From FEN-1350 sp964386005 (lineage in GTDB: Bacteria > Planctomycetota > Phycisphaerae > Sedimentisphaerales > Anaerohalosphaeraceae): a DNA stretch of 64,000 nucleotides. Shown here in pieces: positions 43,482-51,999 of this stretch (the stretch's first letter is position 1; each line of letters starts with the position of its first letter). Where the stretch lies: positions 15,710 through 79,709 of the forward strand of contig CAYLSB010000013.1 in the NCBI GenBank assembly GCA_964386005.1, read 5' to 3'. Under the pieces are notes generated by a model. It saw nothing but the letters and a program-made list of their open reading frames with translations. It was not told the origin of the DNA and did not search any database. Position numbers and translations under genes: made by a program.

Positions 43482-44357
43482 ATGTATAAACTGGCCAGGC
43501 AGGTTCGTTTTTCGATCAATCCATTTTTGGACGACGATGGAGAGGGAGCCAATTCGTACGCTTCCCGGCCGTGCGGGGAGGGATTGAGTTTATTTCTGGG
43601 TTTGTGGGTAGAACTGGAGGGGCCGATCAATCCGGATACGGGATTTGTAATCAATGTGGTGGAAATCGACCGACTGGTCCGTCAAAAGGTGGTGCCGATT
43701 TTTTCCGACCGGATCCGACAGCGATTTGGCGGCGGAAAATTTATCGGACTGGCGGAAACCTGCGAGTTGCTGGGCAGGAGTTGGAAGTCCCTGACGGGAG
43801 CTTTCGGTCCGGCAATGATTTCGCAGTTGCGATTGGAGTTGAATCCGTTTCGAGTACAAACGATCCTTTCGGAGGATTGCGGGATGTTCCTGTTCAGCGA
43901 AAAATTCGAGTTTGCGGCGACGCACACGCTCTGGAACGACACGTTCAGCGAAGAGCAAAACTTTGAGATGTTCGGCAAGTGTGCCAATCCAACCGGGCAC
44001 GGACATAACTACGTGATCGAAGTGACGGTGGAAAAACGCAACGATGATCAACCGTTGCGGATCGCCGAATACCAGCGGGTGGTGGATCAGGAATTTCTGT
44101 CGCTGGTCGATCATCGGAATCTTAATACTGATGTGTCGGATTTTTCCGGAATCTCGTCGGTGGAAAACCTGGCGGAGTACGCGTGGCGGAAACTTTACGA
44201 CAAGTTTGCGTATTGCCGGCTCAGGAAGATTACGGTGTGGGAGACGGACAAAACCTATTGTACCTACAGCGGACCGTCGGATGAGGAAACGGCGACGGGA
44301 ATTCCGAAAAGAAAAATTCACCGGACAAAACCGGGAAACGAACGGCTTTCTTTTTAG
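43482..44357 (+). CDS. Tandem-domain PTPS / 6-carboxytetrahydropterin synthase-like protein
   Basis: PTPS/QueD enzymes convert dihydroneopterin triphosphate to pterin products, QueD leading to queuosine. Most QueD proteins have ~120-140 residues; this one has 291 and appears to contain two PTPS-like halves. The C-terminal half keeps the zinc ligands His148 (FAATHTLW), His173 and His175 (TGHGHNY), and ends in the ITVWETDKTYCTY region. The N-terminal half (ARQVRFSINPF ... VINVVEIDRLVRQKV) has the fold pattern but lacks the His triad and is probably structural. No queC/queE gene is nearby. Function as a queuosine or pterin enzyme is an inference. Confidence 0.84.
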   Translation: MYKLARQVRFSINPFLDDDGEGANSYASRPCGEGLSLFLGLWVELEGPINPDTGFVINVVEIDRLVRQKVVPIFSDRIRQRFGGGKFIGLAETCELLGRSWKSLTGAFGPAMISQLRLELNPFRVQTILSEDCGMFLFSEKFEFAATHTLWNDTFSEEQNFEMFGKCANPTGHGHNYVIEVTVEKRNDDQPLRIAEYQRVVDQEFLSLVDHRNLNTDVSDFSGISSVENLAEYAWRKLYDKFAYCRLRKITVWETDKTYCTYSGPSDEETATGIPKRKIHRTKPGNERLSF

Positions 44358-44557
44358 TCTATGTCTTTTAATAGCCGATACTTAGATGTATTTTTCTGTT
44401 TTCCGGTTTTCGTGATTGTCTCATTGGGAGAAGTGTGGATCCCATCCCGTGTATGCGTGCCGATTCCGATATCCCGCCGGAAGGTGCGCAACCGACAGGG
44501 ACGGAGTCTGGATTTTCTTCATTGTCGATTTCAATTGACTGTTAAGGGATTTTGTGA

Positions 44558-45850
44558 ATGAAGGTCACTGTGGTCGGCGTGGGTTATGTCGGGCTTGTGG
44601 CGGCAGCTTGCCTGGCGGATTCGGGTAATCATGTCGTCTGTGTGGACTCGGATGCCAAAAAGATCGACGATCTGAAGAAGGGTGTCATCCCCATCTATGA
44701 GCCGGGACTGGCGGAGATCGTTCGCCAGAATATCGAGGGTAAACGCCTTCGATTCACCACAAGCATCAGAGAAGGCGTCAGCCACGGCCGGATCATCATT
44801 CTGGGCGTGGGTACCCCTTGCGGGGAGGATGGCTCTGCGGATATCTCCGCGGTACTGAATGCCGCCGGACAGATTGCCGAGTTGATGACCGATTACCGGA
44901 TCATTGTCTGCAAGAGCACGGTTCCGCCGATGACGCATAAAAAAGTCAGCGACCTGATCCGAAGCAAAACGCAGGTTCCGTTCGACTATGTAAGCAATCC
45001 GGAGTTTCTCAAGGAAGGTTCGGCCGTGGAGGATTTCCAGATGCCGGACCGCGTGATTATCGGGACGACGAATCCGGATGTCATGGAGATGATGAAGCAA
45101 CTATACGCTCCCTTCATGCGGCGGAGCAGTCGGATTCTGTTCATGGACCCTGCCAGTGCGGAATTGACCAAATACGCCGCCAACGTCATGCTGGCCACTC
45201 GGATATCCTTCATGAATGAACTGAGCGGCCTTTGCGAGAAGTTCGGGGCGGATATCGAGAAAGTCCGCGGCGGCATCGGCTCGGATGGGCGGATCGGAAA
45301 TTCGTTTCTGTTTGCCGGCGTCGGATACGGCGGCAGTTGTTTTCCCAAAGATGTCAGCGCGTTGATCCACATTGGCAAGAGCAACGACTACCCGATGACC
45401 ATCGCCGAATCGGTACAGGCGATCAACTATAGCCAACAGGACCGCTTTGCCGACCGAATCATCCGATACTTTCACGGCAGAGAACAACAGACACAACTGG
45501 GCATCTGGGGCATGGCCTTTAAGGCCCGGACGGATGACATTCGCGAATCGCCGGCGATTCGGTGTATCCGACGATTTGTGGAGGCCGGCATGCGGATTGT
45601 GGCCTACGATCCCCAGGCGGCCGATAGCGATCTGAAGGACAAGATTCGAAGAGTGACCAACGGCTACGATGTATTGGCCGAATCCGATGCATTGGTGATC
45701 TTTACGGACTGGCAGGAGTTTCGAACCCCGGATTTCGAGGAGATCGCCGCCAAGCTAAACAAGCCCGTGATTTTCGACGGCCGGAATCTCTATGATCCCA
45801 GGTTCGTGCGGAAATTCGGCATCGAGTACCACAGCATCGGGCGAAGTTAA
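44558..45850 (+). CDS. ugd: UDP-glucose 6-dehydrogenase
   Basis: This enzyme oxidises UDP-glucose to UDP-glucuronate with two NAD. The 430 residues have the Rossmann start MKVTVVGVGYVGLVAAACLA, the STVPP motif (CKSTVPPMTH), the interdomain helix ASAELTKYAANVMLATRISF, and the catalytic cysteine Cys261 in GVGYGGSCFPKD. The C-terminal domain has GMAFKARTDDIRESPAI. AAGGGAT precedes the start. It begins the polysaccharide locus, supplies UDP-glucuronate for the epimerase at 46191, and might also serve UDP-GlcNAc, which cannot be judged from sequence. Confidence 0.95.
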   Translation: MKVTVVGVGYVGLVAAACLADSGNHVVCVDSDAKKIDDLKKGVIPIYEPGLAEIVRQNIEGKRLRFTTSIREGVSHGRIIILGVGTPCGEDGSADISAVLNAAGQIAELMTDYRIIVCKSTVPPMTHKKVSDLIRSKTQVPFDYVSNPEFLKEGSAVEDFQMPDRVIIGTTNPDVMEMMKQLYAPFMRRSSRILFMDPASAELTKYAANVMLATRISFMNELSGLCEKFGADIEKVRGGIGSDGRIGNSFLFAGVGYGGSCFPKDVSALIHIGKSNDYPMTIAESVQAINYSQQDRFADRIIRYFHGREQQTQLGIWGMAFKARTDDIRESPAIRCIRRFVEAGMRIVAYDPQAADSDLKDKIRRVTNGYDVLAESDALVIFTDWQEFRTPDFEEIAAKLNKPVIFDGRNLYDPRFVRKFGIEYHSIGRS

Positions 45851-45861
45851 GGGACAGCGGC

Positions 45862-46059
45862 ATGGAGACGCCACAGTTGGATAGAAATGTTATTTCGGTG
45901 GGTTCGTTACTTGATGTTTCGGATGAAACGGCCTATTGGCAATCCAAAACTCCGATGGAGCGGCTGGAGGCACTGGAATTGATGAGGCAGATTCATTATG
46001 GCTATGATCCGGCTACCGAACGACTTCAACGAGTAATCGAAATTGTTGAGCGGAAATGA
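45862..46059 (+). CDS. Small conserved protein, orphan
   Basis: The 65-residue product has an AAGGGAC ribosome binding site. The core ETAYWQSKTPMERLEALELM followed by RQIHYGYDPATERLQRVIEI resembles a family of short proteins (YW-x-S/K-TP-xERLEALE...YGYD-x-x-x-RLQRV). As I recall, such proteins are often found directly upstream of nucleotidyltransferase-type genes of toxin-antitoxin character. No such partner is seen here: the next gene is an epimerase. It may be a remnant of a pair. That interpretation is an inference. Confidence 0.62.
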   Translation: METPQLDRNVISVGSLLDVSDETAYWQSKTPMERLEALELMRQIHYGYDPATERLQRVIEIVERK

Positions 46060-46081
46060 GATTGAGATTCCATAAATACAA

Positions 46082-46140
46082 GGGACGGGATTCCCGCATG
46101 TGCGAGAATGACATACAGGGCGGATACCGTTGGCCCCTAC
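46082..46140. repeat. Degenerate palindromic repeats upstream of the epimerase
   Basis: GACGGGATTCCCGCATGTGC with GAGAATGACA is a short palindrome of the GGGATTCCCGC...GCGGGAATGACA kind. The tail GGGCGGATACCGTTGGCCCC at 46118-46137 plus TAC matches the right arm of the 59-bp repeats. Both copies are worn. Confidence 0.5.
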
Positions 46141-46190
46141 AGAGGAGTCCGGGTGGCAAGAATGTTTGACTTCATCGCGAGAGTTGTCCA

Positions 46191-47144
46191 ATGAAAGTGC
46201 TGGTTACGGGCGCTGCGGGATTTATCGGGTCGCACTTGTGTGAGCGGCTGATCGTGCAGGGAATACATGTCATCGGATTGGATAACTTTGACTCCTTTTA
46301 CGATCCCGAGATCAAGCGGCGGAATCTGTCGGACCTAATGGATTCTCCATTGTTCGATCTGGCGGAAGCCGACATTCGGGATGAACATGTGCTGCATCGT
46401 ATCATGGCCGATCCAATCGATATCGTTGTGCACCTGGCGGCGAAAGCGGGTGTGCGGCCGTCGATCGAGGATCCGATGGGATATCAAGATGTAAATATTC
46501 GCGGGACGATGGAGGTCCTCGAATCAGCGCGGCGGTTTGGTGTCCGCAAGGTCGTCTTTGCATCAAGTTCCAGTGTCTATGGAAACAATTCCAAGGTTCC
46601 GTTTGCCGAGTCGGACAGCGTGGATAATCCCATCTCACCGTATGCGGCGACCAAGAAGGCCGGGGAGCTTTTGTGCTATACTTATAGCCATTTATATGGT
46701 ATGGATATTACTTGTCTTCGGTTTTTTACCGTGTACGGTCCGCGGCAACGGCCGGACCTGGCCATTCATAAATTCGCACGGTTGATTGAGCAGGGCAAAC
46801 CTGTTCCGGTCTATGGCGACGGTTCCATGCGGCGTGATTTTACCTATATCGACGACATCATCGACGGGACAATCGCGGCAATGGAAAGATGTCAGGGGTA
46901 TGAGATTTTCAACCTGGGTGAATCGCGGCCGGTTCGAGTGGATGAATTGATCCTGCGGCTGGAAAAGGCGTTAGGAAAGAAGGCGATCCTCGAACGGCTG
47001 CCGATGCAACCCGGCGATGTCGTACAGACTTTTGCGGATATCGATAAGGCGCGGCGTAAATTGGGATTTGAGGCAAAGACACCGCTGGAGTTTGGGTTGG
47101 CGAAGTTTGCCGAATGGATGCGAACAAACTGGCGGGAAGATTAG
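46191..47144 (+). CDS. NAD-dependent nucleotide-sugar epimerase (UDP-glucuronate 4-epimerase-like)
   Basis: This extended short-chain dehydrogenase (317 residues) has GAAGFIGS at 7-14 as the NAD site, HLAAKAGVRPSIEDP, SSSSVYG, and the catalytic Tyr151/Lys155 in YAATK. The segment LRFFTVYGPRQRPDLAIHKF is characteristic of UDP-glucuronate epimerases (CapI/GalE-like). With ugd directly upstream it could make UDP-galacturonate. It might instead act on another UDP-sugar. The stop is 10 bp before the gmd start. Confidence 0.88.
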   Translation: MKVLVTGAAGFIGSHLCERLIVQGIHVIGLDNFDSFYDPEIKRRNLSDLMDSPLFDLAEADIRDEHVLHRIMADPIDIVVHLAAKAGVRPSIEDPMGYQDVNIRGTMEVLESARRFGVRKVVFASSSSVYGNNSKVPFAESDSVDNPISPYAATKKAGELLCYTYSHLYGMDITCLRFFTVYGPRQRPDLAIHKFARLIEQGKPVPVYGDGSMRRDFTYIDDIIDGTIAAMERCQGYEIFNLGESRPVRVDELILRLEKALGKKAILERLPMQPGDVVQTFADIDKARRKLGFEAKTPLEFGLAKFAEWMRTNWRED

Positions 47145-47154
47145 GAACAACAAG

Positions 47155-48162
47155 ATGAAAAAGGCGCTGATTACAGGGATTACCGGCCAGGATGGATCCT
47201 ACCTGACGGAATTTTTGTTGGGTAAGGGTTATGATGTATTTGGGATCATTCGGAGGTCTTCAACCTTCAACACCGACCGGATCGATCACCTGTATAATGA
47301 TCCTCATAACAAACCGCAATTGAAACTGATCTATGGCGACCTGACCGACGGCGGCAATCTCTCGACGATCCTCAACGACATCCAGCCCGATGAGATCTAC
47401 AACCTGGCGGCACAGAGCCATGTGAGGGTGAGTTTTGATCAGCCGGTCTATACGGCGAATGTGGACGGGCTGGGGACCCTGCGAATCCTGGAAGCGCTTC
47501 GGATGATGAAGAAACCTCCGCGGTTTTACCAAGCCTCGTCGAGCGAGATGTACGGCAAGGTGGTCGAGACGCCTCAGACGGAGGCGACGCCGTTTTATCC
47601 GCGAAGCCCATACGCGTGTGCGAAGGTCTATAGCTTCTGGCAGACAGTGAACTATCGCGAGGCCTACGGCCTGTTTGCGGTCAATGGAATTCTGTTCAAC
47701 CATGAATCGCCTCGGCGAGGCGAGACCTTTGTGACCCGTAAGATCACCCGCGCAGCGACTCGGATCAAGCTGGGGCTTCAGGAGAAACTCTTTCTGGGCA
47801 ATCTTGACGCCAAACGCGACTGGGGCTTCGCCGGGGATTACATCGAAGCGATGTGGATGATGCTTCAGCAGGAAAAGCCCGACGACTTCGTGGTCGCCAC
47901 AGGCGAAACACATTCGGTGCGGGAGTTTCTCGACGAGACCTTCGGCAATCTGAATCTGGACTGGCACAAGTATGTCGAGATCGATCCGCGGTACTTACGG
48001 CCGACGGAGGTTGACCTCTTGTTGGGGGATGCGAGCAAAGCCATGAGGATTCTCGGTTGGAAACCGAAGGTGGGTTTTCGGGAACTGGCGAAGATGATGA
48101 TCGACCACGATTTGCGAATCGCGCAAAACGAGAAGATCCTGAAGGAACATGCCAGGAATTGA
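47155..48162 (+). CDS. gmd: GDP-mannose 4,6-dehydratase
   Basis: This enzyme makes GDP-4-keto-6-deoxymannose. The start at 47155 (MKKALITGITGQDGSYLTEF) is the family N-terminus; a longer in-frame extension overlaps the upstream epimerase and is not real. AGGA lies eight bases before the ATG. Features: GITGQDGSY NAD(P) site, IYNLAAQSHVRVSFDQP, SSSEMYGKVVETPQTEATPF, YACAK (catalytic Tyr/Lys), LFNHESPRRGETFVTRKI. Length 335. Its product is used by the next gene to form GDP-fucose. Confidence 0.95.
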   Translation: MKKALITGITGQDGSYLTEFLLGKGYDVFGIIRRSSTFNTDRIDHLYNDPHNKPQLKLIYGDLTDGGNLSTILNDIQPDEIYNLAAQSHVRVSFDQPVYTANVDGLGTLRILEALRMMKKPPRFYQASSSEMYGKVVETPQTEATPFYPRSPYACAKVYSFWQTVNYREAYGLFAVNGILFNHESPRRGETFVTRKITRAATRIKLGLQEKLFLGNLDAKRDWGFAGDYIEAMWMMLQQEKPDDFVVATGETHSVREFLDETFGNLNLDWHKYVEIDPRYLRPTEVDLLLGDASKAMRILGWKPKVGFRELAKMMIDHDLRIAQNEKILKEHARN

Positions 48163-48168
48163 GCAACG

Positions 48169-49146
48169 ATGAGCCGGTTTTTTGAGCAGCGAAGAATTGT
48201 GGTGACAGGCGGAGCGGGATTTCTCGGGCGCTTTGTGCTGGAAGGATTGCGCCAGCGCGGGTGCAGGGATATTCTGGTTCCGACGATCGAGGAGTATAAT
48301 CTGACGTTGGCGGCGGATATCGCCCGAATGTACGAAACGATGCGGCCGGATGTGGTGATCCATCTGGCGGCCGTGGTCGGCGGTATCGGCGCCAACCGGG
48401 AACATCCGGGGGAGTTCTTCTACAAGAATCTTATGATGGGCGTACAACTGATCGAGCAGGGGCGGCTGCGGGAAATAGAAAAGTTCGTCGCGATCGGGAC
48501 GGTGTGCGCGTATCCGAAGTTCACGCCGGCACCGTTTACGGAAGACGACCTGTGGATCGGCTATCCGGAGGAAACCAACGCGCCGTACGGCCTGGCCAAA
48601 AAGATGCTGCTGGTCCAGTCGCAGGCGTATCGGCAGGAATACGGTTTCAACTCGATCTTCCTGTTGCCGGTGAATTTGTACGGACCGGGAGATAACTTCG
48701 ATCCGGCCAGCAGCCATGTAATCCCGGCTCTGATCAAAAAATGTGTCGATGCGATTGACGCCGGAGCCGACCATATCGTGTGCTGGGGTACGGGATCGGC
48801 TTCACGGGAATTTATCTACGCGGCCGACGCGGCCGAAGGAATCCTGCTGGCGACGGAACATTACAACAAGCCCGAAGCGGTGAATATCGGATCCGGATTT
48901 GAAATCACGATCCGCGACCTGACGACGAAGATCGCTCTGTTGACGGGTTTCAAGGGCGAAATCCGCTGGGATCCAGGCCAGCCCGACGGTCAGCCGCGAC
49001 GCGTCCTGGATATCTCGCGTGCCAAACGAGAATTTGGATTTACGGCCAAAACCAGCTTCGATGAGGGATTGAAAGCCACGATCGATTGGTATAGACAGTA
49101 TCGAACGGAACGAGTCAATACAGAAGGGAGTCGCGCGGGAGAATGA
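48169..49146 (+). CDS. fcl: GDP-L-fucose synthase
   Basis: This is the bifunctional 3,5-epimerase/4-reductase that completes GDP-L-fucose. The 325 residues have GGAGFLGRFV at the NADP site, VIHLAAVVGGIGANREHPGE (the family signature), GTVCAYPKFTPAPFTEDDLW, and the catalytic Tyr/Lys in APYGLAKK. VNLYGPGDNFDPASSHVIPA follows. It starts 6 bp after gmd, and its stop overlaps the next start by ATGA. The pair gmd-fcl indicates fucose in the polysaccharide. Confidence 0.95.
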   Translation: MSRFFEQRRIVVTGGAGFLGRFVLEGLRQRGCRDILVPTIEEYNLTLAADIARMYETMRPDVVIHLAAVVGGIGANREHPGEFFYKNLMMGVQLIEQGRLREIEKFVAIGTVCAYPKFTPAPFTEDDLWIGYPEETNAPYGLAKKMLLVQSQAYRQEYGFNSIFLLPVNLYGPGDNFDPASSHVIPALIKKCVDAIDAGADHIVCWGTGSASREFIYAADAAEGILLATEHYNKPEAVNIGSGFEITIRDLTTKIALLTGFKGEIRWDPGQPDGQPRRVLDISRAKREFGFTAKTSFDEGLKATIDWYRQYRTERVNTEGSRAGE

Positions 49147-50147
49147 AGCAGTTTGCGTTGATCGGCGTTGGCGGGTATATCGCTCCCCGACACTTGCGGG
49201 CGATCCGGGATACGGGGAATGTCCTGGTGGCGGCTCTGGATAAAAGCGATTCGGTCGGGGTGATCGATTCGTATTTTCCGGATGCCGATTTCTTTACGGA
49301 GTTCGAACGCTTCGACCGCCATCTGGAAAAACGCCGGCGCAAGGGGCAGAGTTTGGATTTCGTGACGATCTGTTCGCCAAACTATTTGCACGATGCGCAC
49401 GCGCGATTCGCCATGCGGATCGGGGCCGACGCAATCTGTGAAAAGCCGCTGGTATTGAATCCCTGGAATGCGGTTGCCCTGCAGGAGATCGAACGGGAGA
49501 CCGGCCGCAGGATCTATACGATCCTCCAGCTTCGGCTTCACCCGTCCGTCCGGGAACTGAAACGGAAGATCGAGGCCGAAGGACCGAATCCGATGTACGA
49601 TATCGACCTGACGTACATTACCTCGCGCGGCAAGTGGTATCTGGTTTCCTGGAAAGGCGATATCAGTAAATCCGGAGGCATAGTAACGAATATCGGCGTT
49701 CATTTCTTCGACATGTTAACCTGGTTGTTCGGGCCGGCCTGCCGGAACGAAGTGCACTGGATGGAGCCCCGTCGCGCTGCCGGGTATCTGGAGTTGAGAC
49801 AGGCGCGAATCCGGTGGTTTTTGTCCGTAGAACAAGAGGACCTTCCGGAGCGGCCAAAGCCGGGAAAACCGATGACCTTCCGTTCGATCCGCATGGACGG
49901 ACGGGAGATTGACCTGTCGGAAGGATTTACCGAATTGCATACGGATAGTTATCGGGAAATTCTGGCCGGGCGCGGATTCGGGATTGATGATGTCCTACCG
50001 TCGATCGAGATCGTTTCGCAGATTCGCAATGCCGTACCGTTGGGAAAGAAAGGCGAGTATCATCCGAAGCTGGATTCGATCCCGGAGCCGCGCGGCTCGA
50101 CCACGATCTGGCTGGGTGGAGGCACGCCGATGAAGGCCGATCTATGA
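49143..50147 (+). CDS. Gfo/Idh/MocA nucleotide-sugar 3-dehydrogenase (WbpB/WlbA-like)
   Basis: In the UDP-2,3-diacetamido-glucuronate pathway, WbpB oxidises C3 of UDP-GlcNAc-uronate. The 334-residue protein begins FALIGVGGYIAPRHLRAI and has TICSPNYLHDAH, DAICEKPLVLNPWNA and the WlbA-type SRGKWYLVSWKGDISKSGGI, then VTNIGVHFFDMLTWLFG. It is followed by an acetyltransferase (ATGA overlap) and an aminotransferase, the exact partners WbpD and WbpE. A WbpA (UDP-GlcNAc 6-dehydrogenase) is not seen in the window. Confidence 0.88.
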   Translation: MKQFALIGVGGYIAPRHLRAIRDTGNVLVAALDKSDSVGVIDSYFPDADFFTEFERFDRHLEKRRRKGQSLDFVTICSPNYLHDAHARFAMRIGADAICEKPLVLNPWNAVALQEIERETGRRIYTILQLRLHPSVRELKRKIEAEGPNPMYDIDLTYITSRGKWYLVSWKGDISKSGGIVTNIGVHFFDMLTWLFGPACRNEVHWMEPRRAAGYLELRQARIRWFLSVEQEDLPERPKPGKPMTFRSIRMDGREIDLSEGFTELHTDSYREILAGRGFGIDDVLPSIEIVSQIRNAVPLGKKGEYHPKLDSIPEPRGSTTIWLGGGTPMKADL

Positions 50148-50806
50148 ATACGACGAACCCGGGATATTTCGCGCATGAATCGGCCGTGATCGATGTGCCT
50201 TGTTCGATCGGCCGCGAAACACGGATATGGCATTTTTGTCATGTCTGTTCCGGGGCGACAATTGGAGAAGGGTGCAGTCTGGGGCAAAATGTTTTTGTCG
50301 GATCGGGCGTTGTGATCGGTAACCGGGTCAAGATTCAAAATAATGTATCGGTTTATGCGGGTATTACGATCGAGGACGAGGTGTTCCTGGGGCCCAGTTG
50401 CGTGCTGACCAATGTCACCAACCCGAGATCGCAGGTCAATCGCAAGAATATTTACGAGACCACGCTGATTCGGCGGGGAGCGACGATCGGGGCCAATGCC
50501 ACGATCGTGTGCGGTGTGACGATCGGTCGGTATGCGTTCATCGCGGCCGGGGCGGTTGTCAGCAGGGATGTACCCGATTATGCCCTGATGATGGGCGTGC
50601 CTGCGCGGCATAAGGGCTGGATGAGCCGCCACGGGATCCCGCTTCCGGAGCCGGATGAAATGGGAATCATGCGATGCGCCGAAAGCGGCTACCGATATCG
50701 GGAGGTTTCGCCGGGCGTGATTCGATGCCTGGATCTGGATGAAGAACAGCCCCTGCCCGACGACAAGGCGGTGGGATCAAGGGCATATGATACATTCAAA
50801 CAATGA
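50144..50806 (+). CDS. Nucleotide-sugar N-acetyltransferase, hexapeptide-repeat (WbpD/WlbB-like)
   Basis: The left-handed beta-helix acetyltransferase (220 residues) shows consecutive hexapeptide rungs: ATIGEGCSLGQNVFVGSGVV, KIQNNVSVYAGITIEDEVFL, GATIGANATIVCGVTIGRYA. It has a PSCVLTNVTNPRSQVNRKN loop and ends in the GVPARHKGWMSRHG segment that occurs in the WbpD family. It probably acetylates the 3-amino group made by the aminotransferase encoded next. ATGA overlap with the preceding gene. Confidence 0.9.
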   Translation: MNTTNPGYFAHESAVIDVPCSIGRETRIWHFCHVCSGATIGEGCSLGQNVFVGSGVVIGNRVKIQNNVSVYAGITIEDEVFLGPSCVLTNVTNPRSQVNRKNIYETTLIRRGATIGANATIVCGVTIGRYAFIAAGAVVSRDVPDYALMMGVPARHKGWMSRHGIPLPEPDEMGIMRCAESGYRYREVSPGVIRCLDLDEEQPLPDDKAVGSRAYDTFKQ

Positions 50807-50889
50807 TCGTGGCGTTGCAGCAAGTTTGTTCAGTCGCTCGACGCTTGGAAACAATAGATTGATTATTTATCCTGAATAGGGAGAACGCG

Positions 50890-51996
50890 ATGCAGGTACC
50901 GCTGTTGGATTTGAAGGCACAGTACGCGACGATCAAGCAGGAGATTTTGGCGCAGATCAACGAGGTGTTGGATTCGCAGATCTGCATTTGCGGGCCGAAG
51001 GTCGAGGCCTTAGAAAAGGCGGTCGCTGCGGCCAGCGGGTGTAAATACGCCGTGGGGGTGACCAGCGGGACGGATGCCCTGATCGCGTGTCTGATGGCCC
51101 TGAATATCGGGGCCGGTGATGAAGTGATTACGACGCCGTTTACGTTCTTTGCGACGGCGGGATCCATCTGGCGGGTGGGGGCAAAGCCGGTGTTTGCGGA
51201 TATCGATCCGAAGACCTACAACATCGATCCGGCACGGATCGAAAAAGCGATTACGCCGCGCACGAAGGCGATTATTCCGGTGCACCTCTTTGGGCAGATG
51301 GCGGATATGGATCCGATCATGGCCGTCGCGAATCGTCACAAGCTGGCCGTGATCGAGGACGCCGCGCAGTCGATCACCAGTGAGTACAAGGGCCGCAAGG
51401 CCGGCAGCGTTGGAACGTGCGGGTGTTTCAGTTTCTTCCCCAGCAAGAACCTCGGCGGCATCGGCGACGGCGGAATGTGCGTGACCAACGATGAAGCGCT
51501 GTTCAAGCGGTTGTTCATTATGCGCAATCACGGCATGGAACCGAAATATTATCACAAATGCGTCGGCGGTAACTTCCGACTGGATCCGATCCAGGCGGCG
51601 GCGTTGTTGGTCAAACTGCCGCATCTGAAGGCGTGGTCGGAGGCACGGCGGCACAATGCGGAATATTACACACGGAAGCTGTCGGGCAGCATCGTCGGCA
51701 CGCCGTGGATCAGCCCGAACTGTTACACGATTTACAATCAGTATGTTATTCGCGTCCCCAAACGTGATGCGCTCTTAGCGCACCTGAAGGCCAGCCAGAT
51801 CGGGTGCGAGATTTATTACCCGGTACCGATGCACCTTCAGGAATGTTTCGTATCGCTGGGGCATACGAAGGGCGATTTCCCGCACTCGGAAACGGCCGCT
51901 CAGGAGGTGATGGCGTTGCCGGTCTATCCCGAACTGACGGATCCCATGAAAGATTATGTTGTTGAAACGATCCTGAAATTCTACCGCAATCAATAA
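50890..51996 (+). CDS. PLP-dependent nucleotide-sugar aminotransferase, DegT/DnrJ/EryC1 (WbpE/WlbC-like)
   Basis: This transaminase would add the 3-amino group to the keto-sugar formed by the WbpB-like enzyme. The 368 residues contain the family VGVTSGTDALIACLMALNIG, ITTPFTFFATAGSIWRVGA, VIEDAAQSITSEYKG, the PLP lysine Lys186 in FFPSKNLGG, and MRNHGMEPKYYHKCVGGNFR. GGGAGAA precedes the start by five bases. It is 83 bp from the acetyltransferase gene. Confidence 0.93.
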   Translation: MQVPLLDLKAQYATIKQEILAQINEVLDSQICICGPKVEALEKAVAAASGCKYAVGVTSGTDALIACLMALNIGAGDEVITTPFTFFATAGSIWRVGAKPVFADIDPKTYNIDPARIEKAITPRTKAIIPVHLFGQMADMDPIMAVANRHKLAVIEDAAQSITSEYKGRKAGSVGTCGCFSFFPSKNLGGIGDGGMCVTNDEALFKRLFIMRNHGMEPKYYHKCVGGNFRLDPIQAAALLVKLPHLKAWSEARRHNAEYYTRKLSGSIVGTPWISPNCYTIYNQYVIRVPKRDALLAHLKASQIGCEIYYPVPMHLQECFVSLGHTKGDFPHSETAAQEVMALPVYPELTDPMKDYVVETILKFYRNQ

Positions 51997-51999
51997 AGG

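Noticed and set aside
44361..44561. 66-codon frame between the PTPS-like gene and ugd
   Set aside because: No ribosome binding site; Arg/Pro/Phe-rich product without family features. It overlaps the ugd ribosome binding site region.
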